Positions 44,950 through 54,459 of a stretch of DNA of 64,000 bases are shown here, in pieces. Origin of the DNA: Pseudomonas reidholzensis (lineage in GTDB: Bacteria > Pseudomonadota > Gammaproteobacteria > Pseudomonadales > Pseudomonadaceae). The notes beneath the pieces were generated by a model. It ran no database searches. It worked only from the letters and a program-made list of their open reading frames with translations, and was not told the origin of the DNA. Position 1 is the first letter of the stretch. Every line of letters begins with the position of its first letter. Location: assembly GCF_900536025.1 (NCBI RefSeq), contig NZ_UNOZ01000013.1:558001-622000 (forward strand). The letters are read 5' to 3'. The translations under genes were made by a program, and so were the position numbers.

Positions 44950-45843
44950 TCACCAATGAAACAACTCGCGCCGCGCCCCCTCGGTGATCGCCACGATCCC
45001 TGGATGCTTGACCTTGCGCTCCACCGAAATCGCATAAAACGACTCGTTGACCGCCTCGGTCTGCCCGATCAGCACCACCCCGTACTGCCGGCACACCTCC
45101 TCGGCAATCACGCTCGGCGCCACGAAGATGCCGCTCCCCGACTGCCCAAACGCCTGCATCAATGCGCTGTCATCGAACTCGCCAATGATCCGCGGCTGCA
45201 CCTGCTGCTCCGACAACCAGCGCAACAGCCGGCTGCGCACCACGGTCTCCTGCCCGGGGATCAGCAGCGGCGCGTCATCCAGGCAGCCGGGAAACGGCTG
45301 GCCATGGCGCTCGGCCAGGGCCGGGGTGGCAAAGAAGCTCAGCCCGCACTCGCCCAGCTTCTGGCTGTAGCCCTTGATGTCCAGGTGGCTGGGCATCGGG
45401 CTGTCGGAGATCACCAGGTCCAGGCGCTGGATGGCCAGGTCCGCGAGCAAACGCTCGAACTTGTCCTCCCGGCAGTTGATGCGCAGCACGCCGTCGAGCT
45501 CCATGGTCGGCGCCAGCAGGCGATAGACGATGGACTTGGGCACCACATCGGCCACGCCGACGCGAAACAGGATCTGCTCCTGCGGCCCGGCGCGCAGCAT
45601 CGCCTCGAGCTCGCTGCCGATCTGGAACATCTGCTCGGCGTAGACCAGGGTCTGGCGGCCGGTCTCGGTCAGCTCGAGTTGCCGCCCGACCCGCTGGAAC
45701 AACTCCAGCCCGTAGGTCTGCTCGAACAGGCTGATCTGCCCGCTGATGGTCTGTGGGGTGAGGTTCAATTGCTCGCTGGCGCGCACGATGCTGCCGGTCC
45801 GGGCGACCACCCAAAAGTAATGCAACTGCCGGTAGTTGAGCAT
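44950..45843 (-). CDS. nhaR: LysR-family regulator NhaR
   Basis: A 297-residue regulator beginning MLNYRQLHYFWVVARTGSIV, with the HTH ASEQLNLTPQTISGQISLFEQ. This N-terminus and ELTETGRQTLVYAEQMF are NhaR-like. NhaR activates nhaA with sodium in E. coli, but no nhaA lies here; in this setting it precedes the sodium-coupled sstT gene by about 72 bases, so sstT is a plausible target. This is inference. Confidence 0.85.
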   Translation of the reverse strand: MLNYRQLHYFWVVARTGSIVRASEQLNLTPQTISGQISLFEQTYGLELFQRVGRQLELTETGRQTLVYAEQMFQIGSELEAMLRAGPQEQILFRVGVADVVPKSIVYRLLAPTMELDGVLRINCREDKFERLLADLAIQRLDLVISDSPMPSHLDIKGYSQKLGECGLSFFATPALAERHGQPFPGCLDDAPLLIPGQETVVRSRLLRWLSEQQVQPRIIGEFDDSALMQAFGQSGSGIFVAPSVIAEEVCRQYGVVLIGQTEAVNESFYAISVERKVKHPGIVAITEGARRELFHW

Positions 45844-45977
45844 GAGGCGATCATCCGGATTCGTAAAAACCGAAGTATAACCGCTAAAAAAACGAATTTT
45901 CCGGATGTTTCAGCTTCACTAGAATGCTCCCCATCAGGCGCCGTGCGCGCCGAGCGGACATGACAAGTGAGGAACCC

Positions 45978-46220
45978 ATGCTACAACTGAAATCCATTGG
46001 CACCCCGTTGGTGCTGGCTTTGGCCCTGTTCACCCTGGCCGGTTGCGACCAGGCCGAGAAATCCGCCCAGCAGATGCTCGACCAGGCGGCCGAAACCGCC
46101 AAGCAGGCGATCGACAAGACCAACGATGCGGCCCAGCAAGCCTTGAACGAGGCCATTGGCGGCGACGGCGAGAAATCGTCGAAGCCGGCCGATGGCGAAG
46201 ACAAGACCCAGGACATCTGA
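45978..46220 (+). CDS. Small helical lipoprotein
   Basis: An 80-residue product from MLQLKSIGTPLVLALALFTLAGC, behind GAGGAACCC. The lipobox is LAGC. The mature part is one amphipathic helix (QAEKSAQQMLDQAAETAKQAIDKTNDAAQQALNEAI) followed by a charged tail. It could be a spacer or peptidoglycan-associated helix. It precedes the TerC gene by 28 bases and may share its operon. Confidence 0.7.
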   Translation: MLQLKSIGTPLVLALALFTLAGCDQAEKSAQQMLDQAAETAKQAIDKTNDAAQQALNEAIGGDGEKSSKPADGEDKTQDI

Positions 46221-46248
46221 CCCCCAAGACCCGAAACAGGATTGATTC

Positions 46249-47001
46249 ATGGAATATCTGCTGGAACTCGCCGCAAGCCCGACCGCCTGGATTGCCCTGG
46301 CCACCCTGGTGGCGATGGAAATCGTGCTGGGTATCGACAACCTGATCTTCATCTCGATCCTGACCAACAAGCTGCCGGTGGAATTCCGCTCCAAGGCCCG
46401 CAAGATCGGTATCAGCATGGCCTTGATCATGCGCCTGGCGCTGCTCAGCACCGTGGCCTGGATCGTCCAGCTGACCGATCCGGTGATCGAGATCCTGGGT
46501 AATGCCTTCTCCTGGAAGGACATGATCCTGATCGCCGGTGGCCTGTTCCTGTTGTGGAAGGCGACCAAGGAGATCCACGAAAGCGTCGACCCGCACGGTG
46601 CCAAGGAAGAAGCCAAGGTCTCGACCACGGTCACCCTGGGCTTTGCCGCGGCGATCTTCCAGATCCTGCTGCTGGACATCGTCTTCTCGGTCGACAGCAT
46701 CATCACCGCCGTGGGCATGACCGAGCACCTGCCGATCATGATCATCGCCGTAGTGGCTGCCGTGATCGTGATGATGGTGGCGGCCGACCCGCTGGCCAAC
46801 TTCATCAACGACAACCCGACCGTGGTGATGCTGGCGCTGGGCTTCCTGATCATGATCGGCATGACGCTGATCGCCGAAGGGTTCGGGGCGCATGTACCGA
46901 AGGGTTATGTGTATGCCGCGATGGCCTTCTCGACAGCGATCGAGATGCTCAACATCTTTGCCCGCCGGGCGCGCTTGAAGCGTGAGGCAGCGCAGGGTTG
47001 A
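46249..47001 (+). CDS. TerC-family membrane protein
   Basis: A 250-residue inner-membrane protein with about seven helices. The two conserved Asp/Glu motifs are [21 protein letters not shown] and [17 protein letters not shown], in membrane helices. TerC relatives export manganese or act near the Sec machinery in metal loading; others confer tellurite resistance. The form here is the YgdQ/YoaE-like short type. Its substrate cannot be read. Confidence 0.88.
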   Translation: MEYLLELAASPTAWIALATLVAMEIVLGIDNLIFISILTNKLPVEFRSKARKIGISMALIMRLALLSTVAWIVQLTDPVIEILGNAFSWKDMILIAGGLFLLWKATKEIHESVDPHGAKEEAKVSTTVTLGFAAAIFQILLLDIVFSVDSIITAVGMTEHLPIMIIAVVAAVIVMMVAADPLANFINDNPTVVMLALGFLIMIGMTLIAEGFGAHVPKGYVYAAMAFSTAIEMLNIFARRARLKREAAQG

Positions 47002-47029
47002 CGTAAAAGCGGGGGCGCTTCGCGCCCCA

Positions 47030-47114
47030 TTCGCGACACAAGGCCGCTCCCACATGAAACCGCGCACATTCAGAGTGCGCGCGGTTTCATGTGGGAGCGG
47101 CCTTGTGTCGCGAA
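47030..47114. repeat. Perfect 36-base inverted repeat of REP type
   Basis: The arms 47030-47065 and 47079-47114 are exact reverse complements; the loop is 13 bases and partly self-pairing. The arms contain the GCGACACAAGGCCGCTCCCA variant also seen at 60450 and 1983. It lies just after the TerC gene and would make a very strong RNA hairpin. Confidence 0.9.
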
Positions 47115-47145
47115 AGGGCAGCGCAGCTGCCCCCGGATTCACCGA

Positions 47146-47322
47146 TCAATGCGCCCCAGCGTGCCGGCGGATGCGCCGCACGGGCGCTGGTTTAGGCTGG
47201 ACCTGCGGCGGCAGGTGATGCTGCGAATGCCTGCGCACGATGCGCATTACCCCCCAGAGCATGGCGGCTGCGACGCTGAGCCACATCCCCACCAACATAA
47301 GAATCGCCATTGTCAGGCTCAT
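47146..47322 (-). CDS. Small membrane protein (58 aa)
   Basis: ATG at 47322 lies behind AAGGAGGCACAC, an almost ideal ribosome site. The product starts with a single membrane helix, MSLTMAILMLVGMWLSVAAA, then MLWGVMRIVRRH and a basic, His/Pro/Arg-rich tail. One end is probably in the cytoplasm. No family is recognised. Confidence 0.6.
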   Translation of the reverse strand: MSLTMAILMLVGMWLSVAAAMLWGVMRIVRRHSQHHLPPQVQPKPAPVRRIRRHAGAH

Positions 47323-47535
47323 GTGTGCCTCCTTCTCTCCGGCTTGCCCCAGGCTCGCCTTCCAGACACTGCTTTAGTCTAGCCTGCCGCCTGTGACGTT
47401 CCATTGACCTTAGGTCTAAGCCTTGGTCCGATTCGTTACAAGCGCGCCTCGGGCTATACCCCTGCGCGCGTCGGCCCTATGATCAGTGTCCATTGCCGGG
47501 CGCTGCCTGCCGGGCGTCCAGACAAGCGAGTGTCC

Positions 47536-48222
47536 ATGCTCCAAGCTCCCTTCAAGTCGTTGCTCAACCCCCCGCGGCGCGTGTTGCTGGCGTGCCTGGC
47601 GGCGGCCAGCCTGGCCGGTTGTGCCAGCGGCCCGCCGCCGGTCGCCAAAGGCCTGCCGCAGCGGGTCGAGATCAGCAGCGTGCCGTTCTTCCGGGGCAAC
47701 GCCAACCACAGTGGCGCCATGGCCCTGGCCGCGCTCCTGTCGCAGCAAGGCATCCGCATCACCCCAGGCCTGCTCGACAAACCGCTGAAACTGCCCGAGG
47801 GCGCCGACGCGCTGGAAACCTCGATGCCGGCGGTTGCGCGCGACTACGGCATGCTCGTGTACCCGCTGGACAAGCGCCTGGACGCCTTGCTCGCGCAGGT
47901 GGCGGCGGGCAATCCGGTGTTGCTGCGGTATCAGGAAGGCTCGGCCTGGTGGAGCGAGCCGCGCTACGCCGTATTGGTCGGTTACGACAGCTACAAGCAG
48001 CGGGTGCTGCTGCGTTCGGGCATGCATCGGCGCCAACTGATGGCGTTCGACAGCTTCGAGGATGCGTGGAAGGCGCAGGGGAGTTGGGCGGTGCTGGTCC
48101 AGCAACCGCGGCAACTGCCGGCCCAGGTGGACCGGCAGCGCTGGCTCAAGGCCGCTGATGACCTGGCCCGCGCAGGCCAGGAGATGGCCGCGCGGCAGTC
48201 GGTCAACAGCCTCGGGCAATAA
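47536..48222 (+). CDS. C39-peptidase-like lipoprotein lacking catalytic residues
   Basis: A 228-residue lipoprotein with lipobox LAGC (C29). After it comes EISSVPFFRGNANHSGAMALAALLSQQG, which aligns by pattern with the C39 start 'P-F-x-P-Q...C-G-x-x-x-L-A'. Here the Gln position is G and the Cys is S59. The His of the usual 'HYAVVVGYD' is R143 in SEPRYAVLVGYD. So the peptidase core is kept and the active site lost. It could bind peptides or partners at the inner or outer membrane. A perfect REP hairpin follows. It is a degenerate enzyme by sequence, not shown to be inactive. Confidence 0.75.
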   Translation: MLQAPFKSLLNPPRRVLLACLAAASLAGCASGPPPVAKGLPQRVEISSVPFFRGNANHSGAMALAALLSQQGIRITPGLLDKPLKLPEGADALETSMPAVARDYGMLVYPLDKRLDALLAQVAAGNPVLLRYQEGSAWWSEPRYAVLVGYDSYKQRVLLRSGMHRRQLMAFDSFEDAWKAQGSWAVLVQQPRQLPAQVDRQRWLKAADDLARAGQEMAARQSVNSLGQ

Positions 48223-48231
48223 ATCCGTCGG

Positions 48232-48290
48232 CCCCATCGCGGGCAAGCCCGCTCCTACACAATGTAGGAGCGGGCTTGCCCGCGATGGGG
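48232..48290. repeat. Perfect REP palindrome
   Basis: Arms at 48232-48259 and 48263-48290 are exact reverse complements of 28 bases, with a CAA loop. It stands between two convergent genes, the C39-like lipoprotein and the oxidase, and could act as a bidirectional terminator or mRNA end protector. Confidence 0.92.
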
Positions 48291-48313
48291 CCGCGTTGCC
48301 CGCTACAGGTCTA

Positions 48314-49597
48314 TCAGAAGCCCAGACGATCGCGCAGGCTGTAGTACCAGGCGCCCATGGCGCTGAACGGCACACGCAGCATCTGGCCACCCGGGAACGG
48401 GTAGTGCGGCAGCCCGGCAAACGCATCGAAGCGCTCGGCCTGGCCACGCAGTGCCTCGGCCAGCACCTTGCCGGCCAGGTGGGTGTAGGTCACGCCGTGG
48501 CCCGAGCAGCCCTGCGAGTAATAGATGTTGTCGCCGATACGGCCAACCTGCGGCAGGCGCGACAGGGTCAGCAGGAAGTTGCCGGTCCAGGCGAAGTCGA
48601 TCTTCACGTCCTTGAGCTGCGGGAACGCCTTGAGCATCTTCGGCCGGATGATCGCCTCGATGTTCGCCGGGTCGCGCGCGCCGTAGACCACGCCGCCACC
48701 GAAGATCAGGCGCTTGTCGCCGGTCAGGCGGTAGTAGTCGAGCAGGTAGTTGCAGTCTTCGACGCAGTAGTCCTGCGGCAGCAGGGTGCGTGCCAGCTCG
48801 TCGCTCAGCGGCTCGGTGGTGATCACCTGGGTGCCGCACGGCATCGACTTGGAGGCCAGCTCCGGCACCAGGTTACCCAGGTAGGCGTTACCGGCCACGA
48901 TGATGTACTTGGCGCGCACTTTACCTTGCGGGGTGTGCACCACCGGGTTGGCGCCGCGCTCGATGCGCACCGCTGGGGTCTGCTCATAGATGACGCCACC
49001 CAGCGACTCGACCGCAGCGGCTTCGCCCAGGGCCAGGTTGAGCGGGTGGATGTGGCCACCGCTCATGTCCAGCATGCCGCCCAGGTAGCTGTCGCAGGCA
49101 ACCACTTCGCGGATGCGCTTCTGGTCCATCAGCTCCAGCTGGGTGTGGCCGTAGCGTTCCCACAGGCGCTTCTGCGACTCCAGGTGGCCCATCTGTTTAG
49201 GCGTCAGGGCAGCGAACACGCCACCGTCTTTAAGGTCGCACTGGATGTTGTACTTGGCCACGCGCTCGCGGATGATGCGGCCGCCTTCGAAGGCCATCTC
49301 GCCCAGCAGTTGCGCTTCGCGCGGGCCGACGGTGCGTTCGATGATATCGATGTCGCGGCTATAGCTGTTGACGATCTGGCCGCCGTTGCGGCCCGAGGCG
49401 CCAAAGCCGACCTTGGCGGCTTCGACGATGGTCACCTTGAAGCCGTTTTCCAGCAGGAACAGTGCGCTGGACAGGCCGGTATAGCCGGCGCCAATCACAC
49501 AGATGTCGGTTTCCACCTCACCCTGCAGCGCCGGACGTGGCGGCACCGGGTTAGCCGAGGCGGCGTAGTAGGACTGGGGGTAGGGGGTATTGGCCAT
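48314..49597 (-). CDS. puuB: FAD-dependent oxidase of the PuuB/PauB type
   Basis: A 427-residue DAO-family flavoprotein. The FAD motif is ICVIGAGYTGLSSALFLLENG, and GFGASGRNGGQIVNSYSRD is the usual second motif. The C-terminal part has SQGCSGHGVTYTHLAGKVLAEAL and ends FSAMGAWYYSLRDRLGF. This matches gamma-glutamylputrescine oxidases (PuuB, PauB in Pseudomonas), which act in putrescine breakdown. A role on another amine or amino acid cannot be ruled out. No other pau/puu genes flank it. Confidence 0.8.
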   Translation of the reverse strand: MANTPYPQSYYAASANPVPPRPALQGEVETDICVIGAGYTGLSSALFLLENGFKVTIVEAAKVGFGASGRNGGQIVNSYSRDIDIIERTVGPREAQLLGEMAFEGGRIIRERVAKYNIQCDLKDGGVFAALTPKQMGHLESQKRLWERYGHTQLELMDQKRIREVVACDSYLGGMLDMSGGHIHPLNLALGEAAAVESLGGVIYEQTPAVRIERGANPVVHTPQGKVRAKYIIVAGNAYLGNLVPELASKSMPCGTQVITTEPLSDELARTLLPQDYCVEDCNYLLDYYRLTGDKRLIFGGGVVYGARDPANIEAIIRPKMLKAFPQLKDVKIDFAWTGNFLLTLSRLPQVGRIGDNIYYSQGCSGHGVTYTHLAGKVLAEALRGQAERFDAFAGLPHYPFPGGQMLRVPFSAMGAWYYSLRDRLGF

Positions 49598-49799
49598 GCT
49601 CGAGAAACCTCGTGTGTTATATTTTTAACGAATGTACCGATGCTATCAATAATAATAAACACCCGCTAGTCGTATGGTGAAAATCCTTTACCAGGCATCG
49701 CGTCCGGGCTCTGAGCAAATATTTTTAAGATTCAGTGGGTTAGCGTGAAAAAAAGAGTTGACACTGTTTCTGGATTGGGTAGAATGCGCCCCACACGAC

Positions 49800-49876
49800 A
49801 GGCACATAGCTCAGTTGGTTAGAGCACCACCTTGACATGGTGGGGGTCGTTGGTTCGAGTCCAATTGTGCCTACCA
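49800..49876 (+). tRNA. tRNA-Val (GAC), copy 1
   Basis: A 77-base cloverleaf: acceptor AGGCACA / TGTGCCT, anticodon GAC at 49834-49836, T-loop TTCGAGT, CCA encoded. It is the first of two identical tandem copies, with start-to-start spacing of 260 bases. Confidence 0.95.
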
Positions 49877-49884
49877 AACCTGAG

Positions 49885-49914
49885 AAGGGCGATCCGCAAG
49901 GATCGCCCTTCTTG
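49885..49914 (+). terminator. Terminator after tRNA-Val copy 1
   Basis: AAGGGCGATCC and GGATCGCCCTT pair around GCAA; CTT follows rather than a long T-run. The same hairpin follows copy 2. Confidence 0.8.
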
Positions 49915-50059
49915 CATTCTGGCGGTTTAATTTGCGGCGCTTGCGCAGCGTCACGCCAGGCGAGTCTGCTTCTATAGAGAGCTGCGCAAAGTTTTTGATT
50001 TTTCTCGAAAAAAAGCTTTACAGCATGCTGATTCACTCGTAATATGCGCCCCACACGAC

Positions 50060-50136
50060 AGGCACATAGCTCAGTTGGTTAGAGCACCACCTTGACATGG
50101 TGGGGGTCGTTGGTTCGAGTCCAATTGTGCCTACCA
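50060..50136 (+). tRNA. tRNA-Val (GAC), copy 2
   Basis: Identical in sequence to the first copy, including flanking GCGCCCCACACGAC upstream. It is also followed by the same hairpin. The pair looks like a recent tandem duplication. Confidence 0.95.
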
Positions 50137-50144
50137 AACCTAAG

Positions 50145-50174
50145 AAGGGCGATCCGCAAGGATCGCCCTTTTTG
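50145..50174 (+). terminator. Terminator after tRNA-Val copy 2
   Basis: The same stem-loop as at 49885, here with a longer T-run (TTTTT) after it. Confidence 0.85.
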
Positions 50175-50275
50175 CATTTGCCGTTCCGGCGCGGAAACAC
50201 CCTGCGGCAGCCTGCCCATCGGCGCCCGCTAGTCGCCATGTTAGACTGCGCCCCTTCGAAATTGGAGATACACGC

Positions 50276-50845
50276 GTGCGCAAACTGGCGGTGGTAATGG
50301 CGGTGCTGGCCCTGGCGGGATGTAACAACGAGGTCGACGGCGTGCACAAGCGCGTGGCCGAGCACCTGAGCAATCCCAAGACCGCCAAGTTCGCCAACGT
50401 GCGTTTCGATAACCAGGGCTCGATCTGCGGCCAGTTCCGCGGCAAGGACGACGCTGGCGTGTTCGAGGCCTACCGCAGCTACGTGGCGATCAAGCACGAC
50501 GGCCAGTACGACATCATCATCGACGACAGCGGCAACGACCTGCGCATCCGTGAGGTGTGTGGCGGTGCCGACCTGCAGCGTCGCGCCGAAGCCGTGGCCG
50601 ACCAGCCGGCGCCTGAGGGGTGGGATGTCGAAGTGGTGCAGGGGCCGAACATGGGCGCCTTGAGCGACATGACCGCGCGTTTGATCGAGAAGGGCATTCC
50701 GTCGTCGGTCGAGTACCGCGATGGCAAGCCGGTGGTGCTGATGGGCCCGTTCCCGACCAAGGCCGAGGCCGAAGCACGCAAGGCGGACGTCATGGCGCGC
50801 CAGGGGACCGACTCGGTGGTGATCCAGCACGGCGTGCAGCGCTGA
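50276..50845 (+). CDS. SPOR-like lipoprotein
   Basis: A 189-residue product with a GTG start. The lipobox is LAGC (MRKLAVVMAVLALAGCNN). The middle has VHKRVAEHLSNPKTAKFANVRF, common in small Pseudomonas hypothetical proteins. The last ~70 residues (WDVEVVQGPNMGALSDMTARLIEKGIPSSVEYRDGKPVVLMGPFPTKAEAEARK) resemble a SPOR peptidoglycan-binding domain. The combination suggests a cell-envelope role. The promoter must lie after the tRNA-Val terminator. Confidence 0.7.
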   Translation: MRKLAVVMAVLALAGCNNEVDGVHKRVAEHLSNPKTAKFANVRFDNQGSICGQFRGKDDAGVFEAYRSYVAIKHDGQYDIIIDDSGNDLRIREVCGGADLQRRAEAVADQPAPEGWDVEVVQGPNMGALSDMTARLIEKGIPSSVEYRDGKPVVLMGPFPTKAEAEARKADVMARQGTDSVVIQHGVQR

Positions 50846-50928
50846 TCGCTATCTGAAACCGCCAGGCTGTCCCGAAACCCCCGTGCCAGCTATGCTTGTT
50901 CAGGACGGCGCAGAGCAGGGAGAGCCTC

Positions 50929-51354
50929 ATGTCTACACTGGAACGGGCCATCGTGGTGGCCGCCAGGGCACATGAAGGGCAGTACGACAAGGGTGGGTCG
51001 GCGTATATCCTTCACCCCTTGCGGGTGATGATGCGGGTGTGCACCCCAGAACAACGGATTGTCGCGGTGCTCCACGACGTGCTCGAGGACACCCCACTGA
51101 CCGTTGCCGATCTGGCGCGCGAAGGCTTCCCGCTGAAGATCCTCGCCGCGCTGCTGTCGCTCAGCCGACGCGACGGCGAAAGCTACGAAGCCTTCGTCGT
51201 GCGTCTGGGTGATGACCCGTTGGCGCGCGAGGTCAAACTGGCCGACCTGGCCGACAACAGCGATCTCACACGAATCCCCAGTCCCGGCCCGGCCGACTTG
51301 GCCCGGCTGAGCCGTTACCAGCAAGCCAGCGCCTACCTGCAAGCGCTGGCCTGA
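50929..51354 (+). CDS. HD-domain protein, small alarmone hydrolase-like
   Basis: A 141-residue cytoplasmic protein from MSTLERAIVVAARAHEGQYD, behind GGGAGAGCCTC. The metal-site layout is H15, YILHP (H29), H49-D50 (LHDVLEDT) and D106/N110 (LADLADNSD), the pattern of MESH1/SpoT-type hydrolases. Such enzymes hydrolyse (p)ppGpp or related alarmones or phosphates. No synthetase or TGS domain is present. Function is inferred from the family. It is convergent to endA, 15 bases away. Confidence 0.8.
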   Translation: MSTLERAIVVAARAHEGQYDKGGSAYILHPLRVMMRVCTPEQRIVAVLHDVLEDTPLTVADLAREGFPLKILAALLSLSRRDGESYEAFVVRLGDDPLAREVKLADLADNSDLTRIPSPGPADLARLSRYQQASAYLQALA

Positions 51355-51369
51355 GGCGTCTACAGCCCG

Positions 51370-52344
51370 TTACCGGCAGTTGCCGGCCTTTTTGTATCCC
51401 GCCGCCTGGGCTTCAGGCTCGGAGGTAAACGCCACCCGATTTTTCGCCGACACCTGGCTGTAGCCAGGGCAGCCGCTTGGCAGGTGATAGAGGTGGCTGT
51501 TCTGGTTGCCGACGATCACGCCCTCACCGCCGCCGCTGCTGGCGCTCGCCAACGAGGGTTGAGCGGCGGGCCGTGCGGCTTTGCCTGGCAGTGCGCTCAC
51601 TACGCCGTCACCCACTGGCTTGTAGCCTGGGGTCCAGCTGCGCTCGCCGGTGACGAACGGGTTGGAGTGGCCCATCACTGCGGCGATCCGACGGTCACGT
51701 TCCTTTTCCCACTTGCTCACCGGGTGCTGTTTGTCCCAGGCCATCAGCAACTGTTGTTGTTGGCGAGACATGCTCAGCTGATAACGATCGAACATGTAGA
51801 ACGTGGTGCGCGCCACCAGGCCTTTAACTTCATCACGCGGTTCAGCGGCGCGTTGGTTGAAGTCCACGCGCGTCTTGCACTGGCCATACTGCGGGCTGAC
51901 GCCAGAGGCCATGCCATAGTTGAAGTTGCTACGGTCGCCATTCACTTCACCCACGGCCGGGTAAAGGTTGAACAGGTCGGCTTCCATGGCCTTGAACACC
52001 GGATCGTCATCGGCACAATGTTCACGTCCGCCGTTCTGCCAGCACTGACGCTGATGGCCGAATGTCCAGGCCGGGACGATATGTTCCCACTCGGTGCGTT
52101 CAGCGCGGCTCTGCTGTTTACGGGTCTCGTAGCCACAGGAGGCGGGGTCGATGCGGCCGCCCGACTTGCCGACCCAGGTCCACTTGCAGCCGCAATACAG
52201 ATCGCCCATGGCGCTGTTGGCCTGGTCGAGATAGATCTTTTGTTTGGCGACTACCTTGGCTTCGGTAAACGTGGCGGGAGGGTTGGCGAGTGCGGGGTGA
52301 ATAAATGAAAAGGCGAGCACTACTGCAGACAACAATTTTTTCAT
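51370..52344 (-). CDS. endA: Endonuclease I with C-terminal extension
   Basis: A 324-residue exported nuclease with a signal peptide (PALA/NPP). The catalytic H88 lies in TEWEHIVPAWTFGHQR, and DLFNLYPAVGEVNGDRSNFNYGM and QCKTRVDF follow, as in E. coli EndA, which is shorter. Four or more Cys form likely disulfides. After a Ser/Ala linker (about 245-275) comes NSHLYHLPSGCPGYSQVSAKNRVAF..., a small Cys-containing Ada-like module. It cuts double-stranded DNA in the periplasm or outside. Confidence 0.9.
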   Translation of the reverse strand: MKKLLSAVVLAFSFIHPALANPPATFTEAKVVAKQKIYLDQANSAMGDLYCGCKWTWVGKSGGRIDPASCGYETRKQQSRAERTEWEHIVPAWTFGHQRQCWQNGGREHCADDDPVFKAMEADLFNLYPAVGEVNGDRSNFNYGMASGVSPQYGQCKTRVDFNQRAAEPRDEVKGLVARTTFYMFDRYQLSMSRQQQQLLMAWDKQHPVSKWEKERDRRIAAVMGHSNPFVTGERSWTPGYKPVGDGVVSALPGKAARPAAQPSLASASSGGGEGVIVGNQNSHLYHLPSGCPGYSQVSAKNRVAFTSEPEAQAAGYKKAGNCR

Positions 52345-52474
52345 GAGGTGAGCATTTTCAGAAGCGGGAGGGAGGTACTAACGGCCATGGCGCTGCGGCG
52401 ATGGCAGCGCTTGGGACAGGCACTTTCAAACTAAGTTCTGCGGCGCCTGAAGTTGGACTAATACGGAGTTGGGG

Positions 52475-52717
52475 TCAATCTTCCTTCGGTACCGTCCAGA
52501 AGATCTGCACGCCACCGTCGTCGCGGTAGGCGAGGGTGACATTGTCGTTTTCGGCGATCTCTTCGAGCAGGGTGGCCCAGTCGTCTGGCGACTCGTGCTC
52601 GAGGCGGAAGATCAGTGCGGCGCGGCTGCGCTGGGCAAGCGGGTTGTTGATGATTTTCTGAATGCGCTCGCCCAGTTGCTGGTAAGGGCTGGGGGCGGCT
52701 TGAGAGGTACCGGCCAT
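52475..52717 (-). CDS. DUF1654 protein behind an SOS box
   Basis: An 80-residue product, MAGTSQAAPSPYQQLGERIQKI..., with AAGGAG upstream. The core (NNPLAQRSRAALIFRLEHESPDDWATLLEEIAENDNVTLAYRDDGGVQIFW) is the Pseudomonas DUF1654 family of unknown function. A perfect LexA-type palindrome is about 20 bases upstream of the ATG. The position predicts SOS induction, as for other small DNA-damage genes. Confidence 0.82.
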   Translation of the reverse strand: MAGTSQAAPSPYQQLGERIQKIINNPLAQRSRAALIFRLEHESPDDWATLLEEIAENDNVTLAYRDDGGVQIFWTVPKED

Positions 52718-52737
52718 GGGGCTTCTCCTTGTTTTTG

Positions 52738-52753
52738 CTGTATGCGCATACAG
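52738..52753 (-). promoter_or_regulatory. LexA/SOS box
   Basis: CTGTATGCGCATACAG is a perfect palindrome of the form CTGT-N8-ACAG, the LexA consensus of gammaproteobacteria. It lies just upstream of the DUF1654 gene. A second gene on the right side is far away, so the leftward gene is the likely target. Confidence 0.85.
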
Positions 52754-52873
52754 TATTTCAATGTAGGGCATTTCGCAACTGCAAGTCAGTCGAAAAACAG
52801 AGAGCGTGTTGGCAGGGGGGCGTGGGCAGCAAGGTTTAATGCCAGTCAGTTAGGGTGCCGGGGCCGCTTTGCG

Positions 52874-52963
52874 GCCCTTCGCGGGTAAACCCGCTCCTAC
52901 AGGGGGGCGCGCAAATCTCAGTACAGCGCCATCCCTGTGGGAGCGGGTTTACCCGCGAAGGGC
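52874..52963. repeat. Inverted REP pair
   Basis: GCCCTTCGCGGGTAAACCCG at 52874 and its reverse complement ending at 52963 flank about 35 bases. It fills part of the gap between ansB and the DUF1654 gene; I see no gene there. Confidence 0.88.
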
Positions 52964-53060
52964 TGCAAAGCAGCCCCAAATCAGATGATCCATTTTTAAC
53001 TGGCTTGCCCCGTGAAAAGGGCCGGTGCATGCAACGCACCCGCCCCGGCCCTACAACCAA

Positions 53061-54194
<1,134 letters not shown>

Positions 54195-54459
54195 TCAACT
54201 GCACAGGCAGGTTTCGTACCAGTCCTGGCCTGCACTCGGTTGTGCGGGTGGGGGCCATTCGCGGGCAAGCCCGCTCCTACAGGGGGATGGGGGGCTTTAT
54301 CTGGGTGCTGTGGGAGTAAAGGCGCCCCAAGATTGGCAGCACAGCCGCGACGCTTTATTCGGCTTCCCGAACAAGCCTAGGAAAAGATGTTCGGTTTTCC
54401 GACATTTTTTCTGGATAATCGCCCCAGGCATGGCCGGGTGGCATCACCTCGCAAGGGAT

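Noticed and set aside
46249..47001. Tellurite resistance determinant
   Set aside because: Only the TerC family is present; no terA, B, D or Z genes nearby, so the name alone does not support resistance.
47192..47404. 70-codon minus-strand frame
   Set aside because: Another frame of the 58-residue membrane gene, which has a near-ideal ribosome site and a real helix.
48062..49669. 535-codon plus-strand frame
   Set aside because: It covers the oxidase gene in antisense and lacks any motif.
50033..50830. 265-codon minus-strand frame covering tRNA-Val
   Set aside because: Runs antisense through a tRNA and the SPOR-like gene; no motif.
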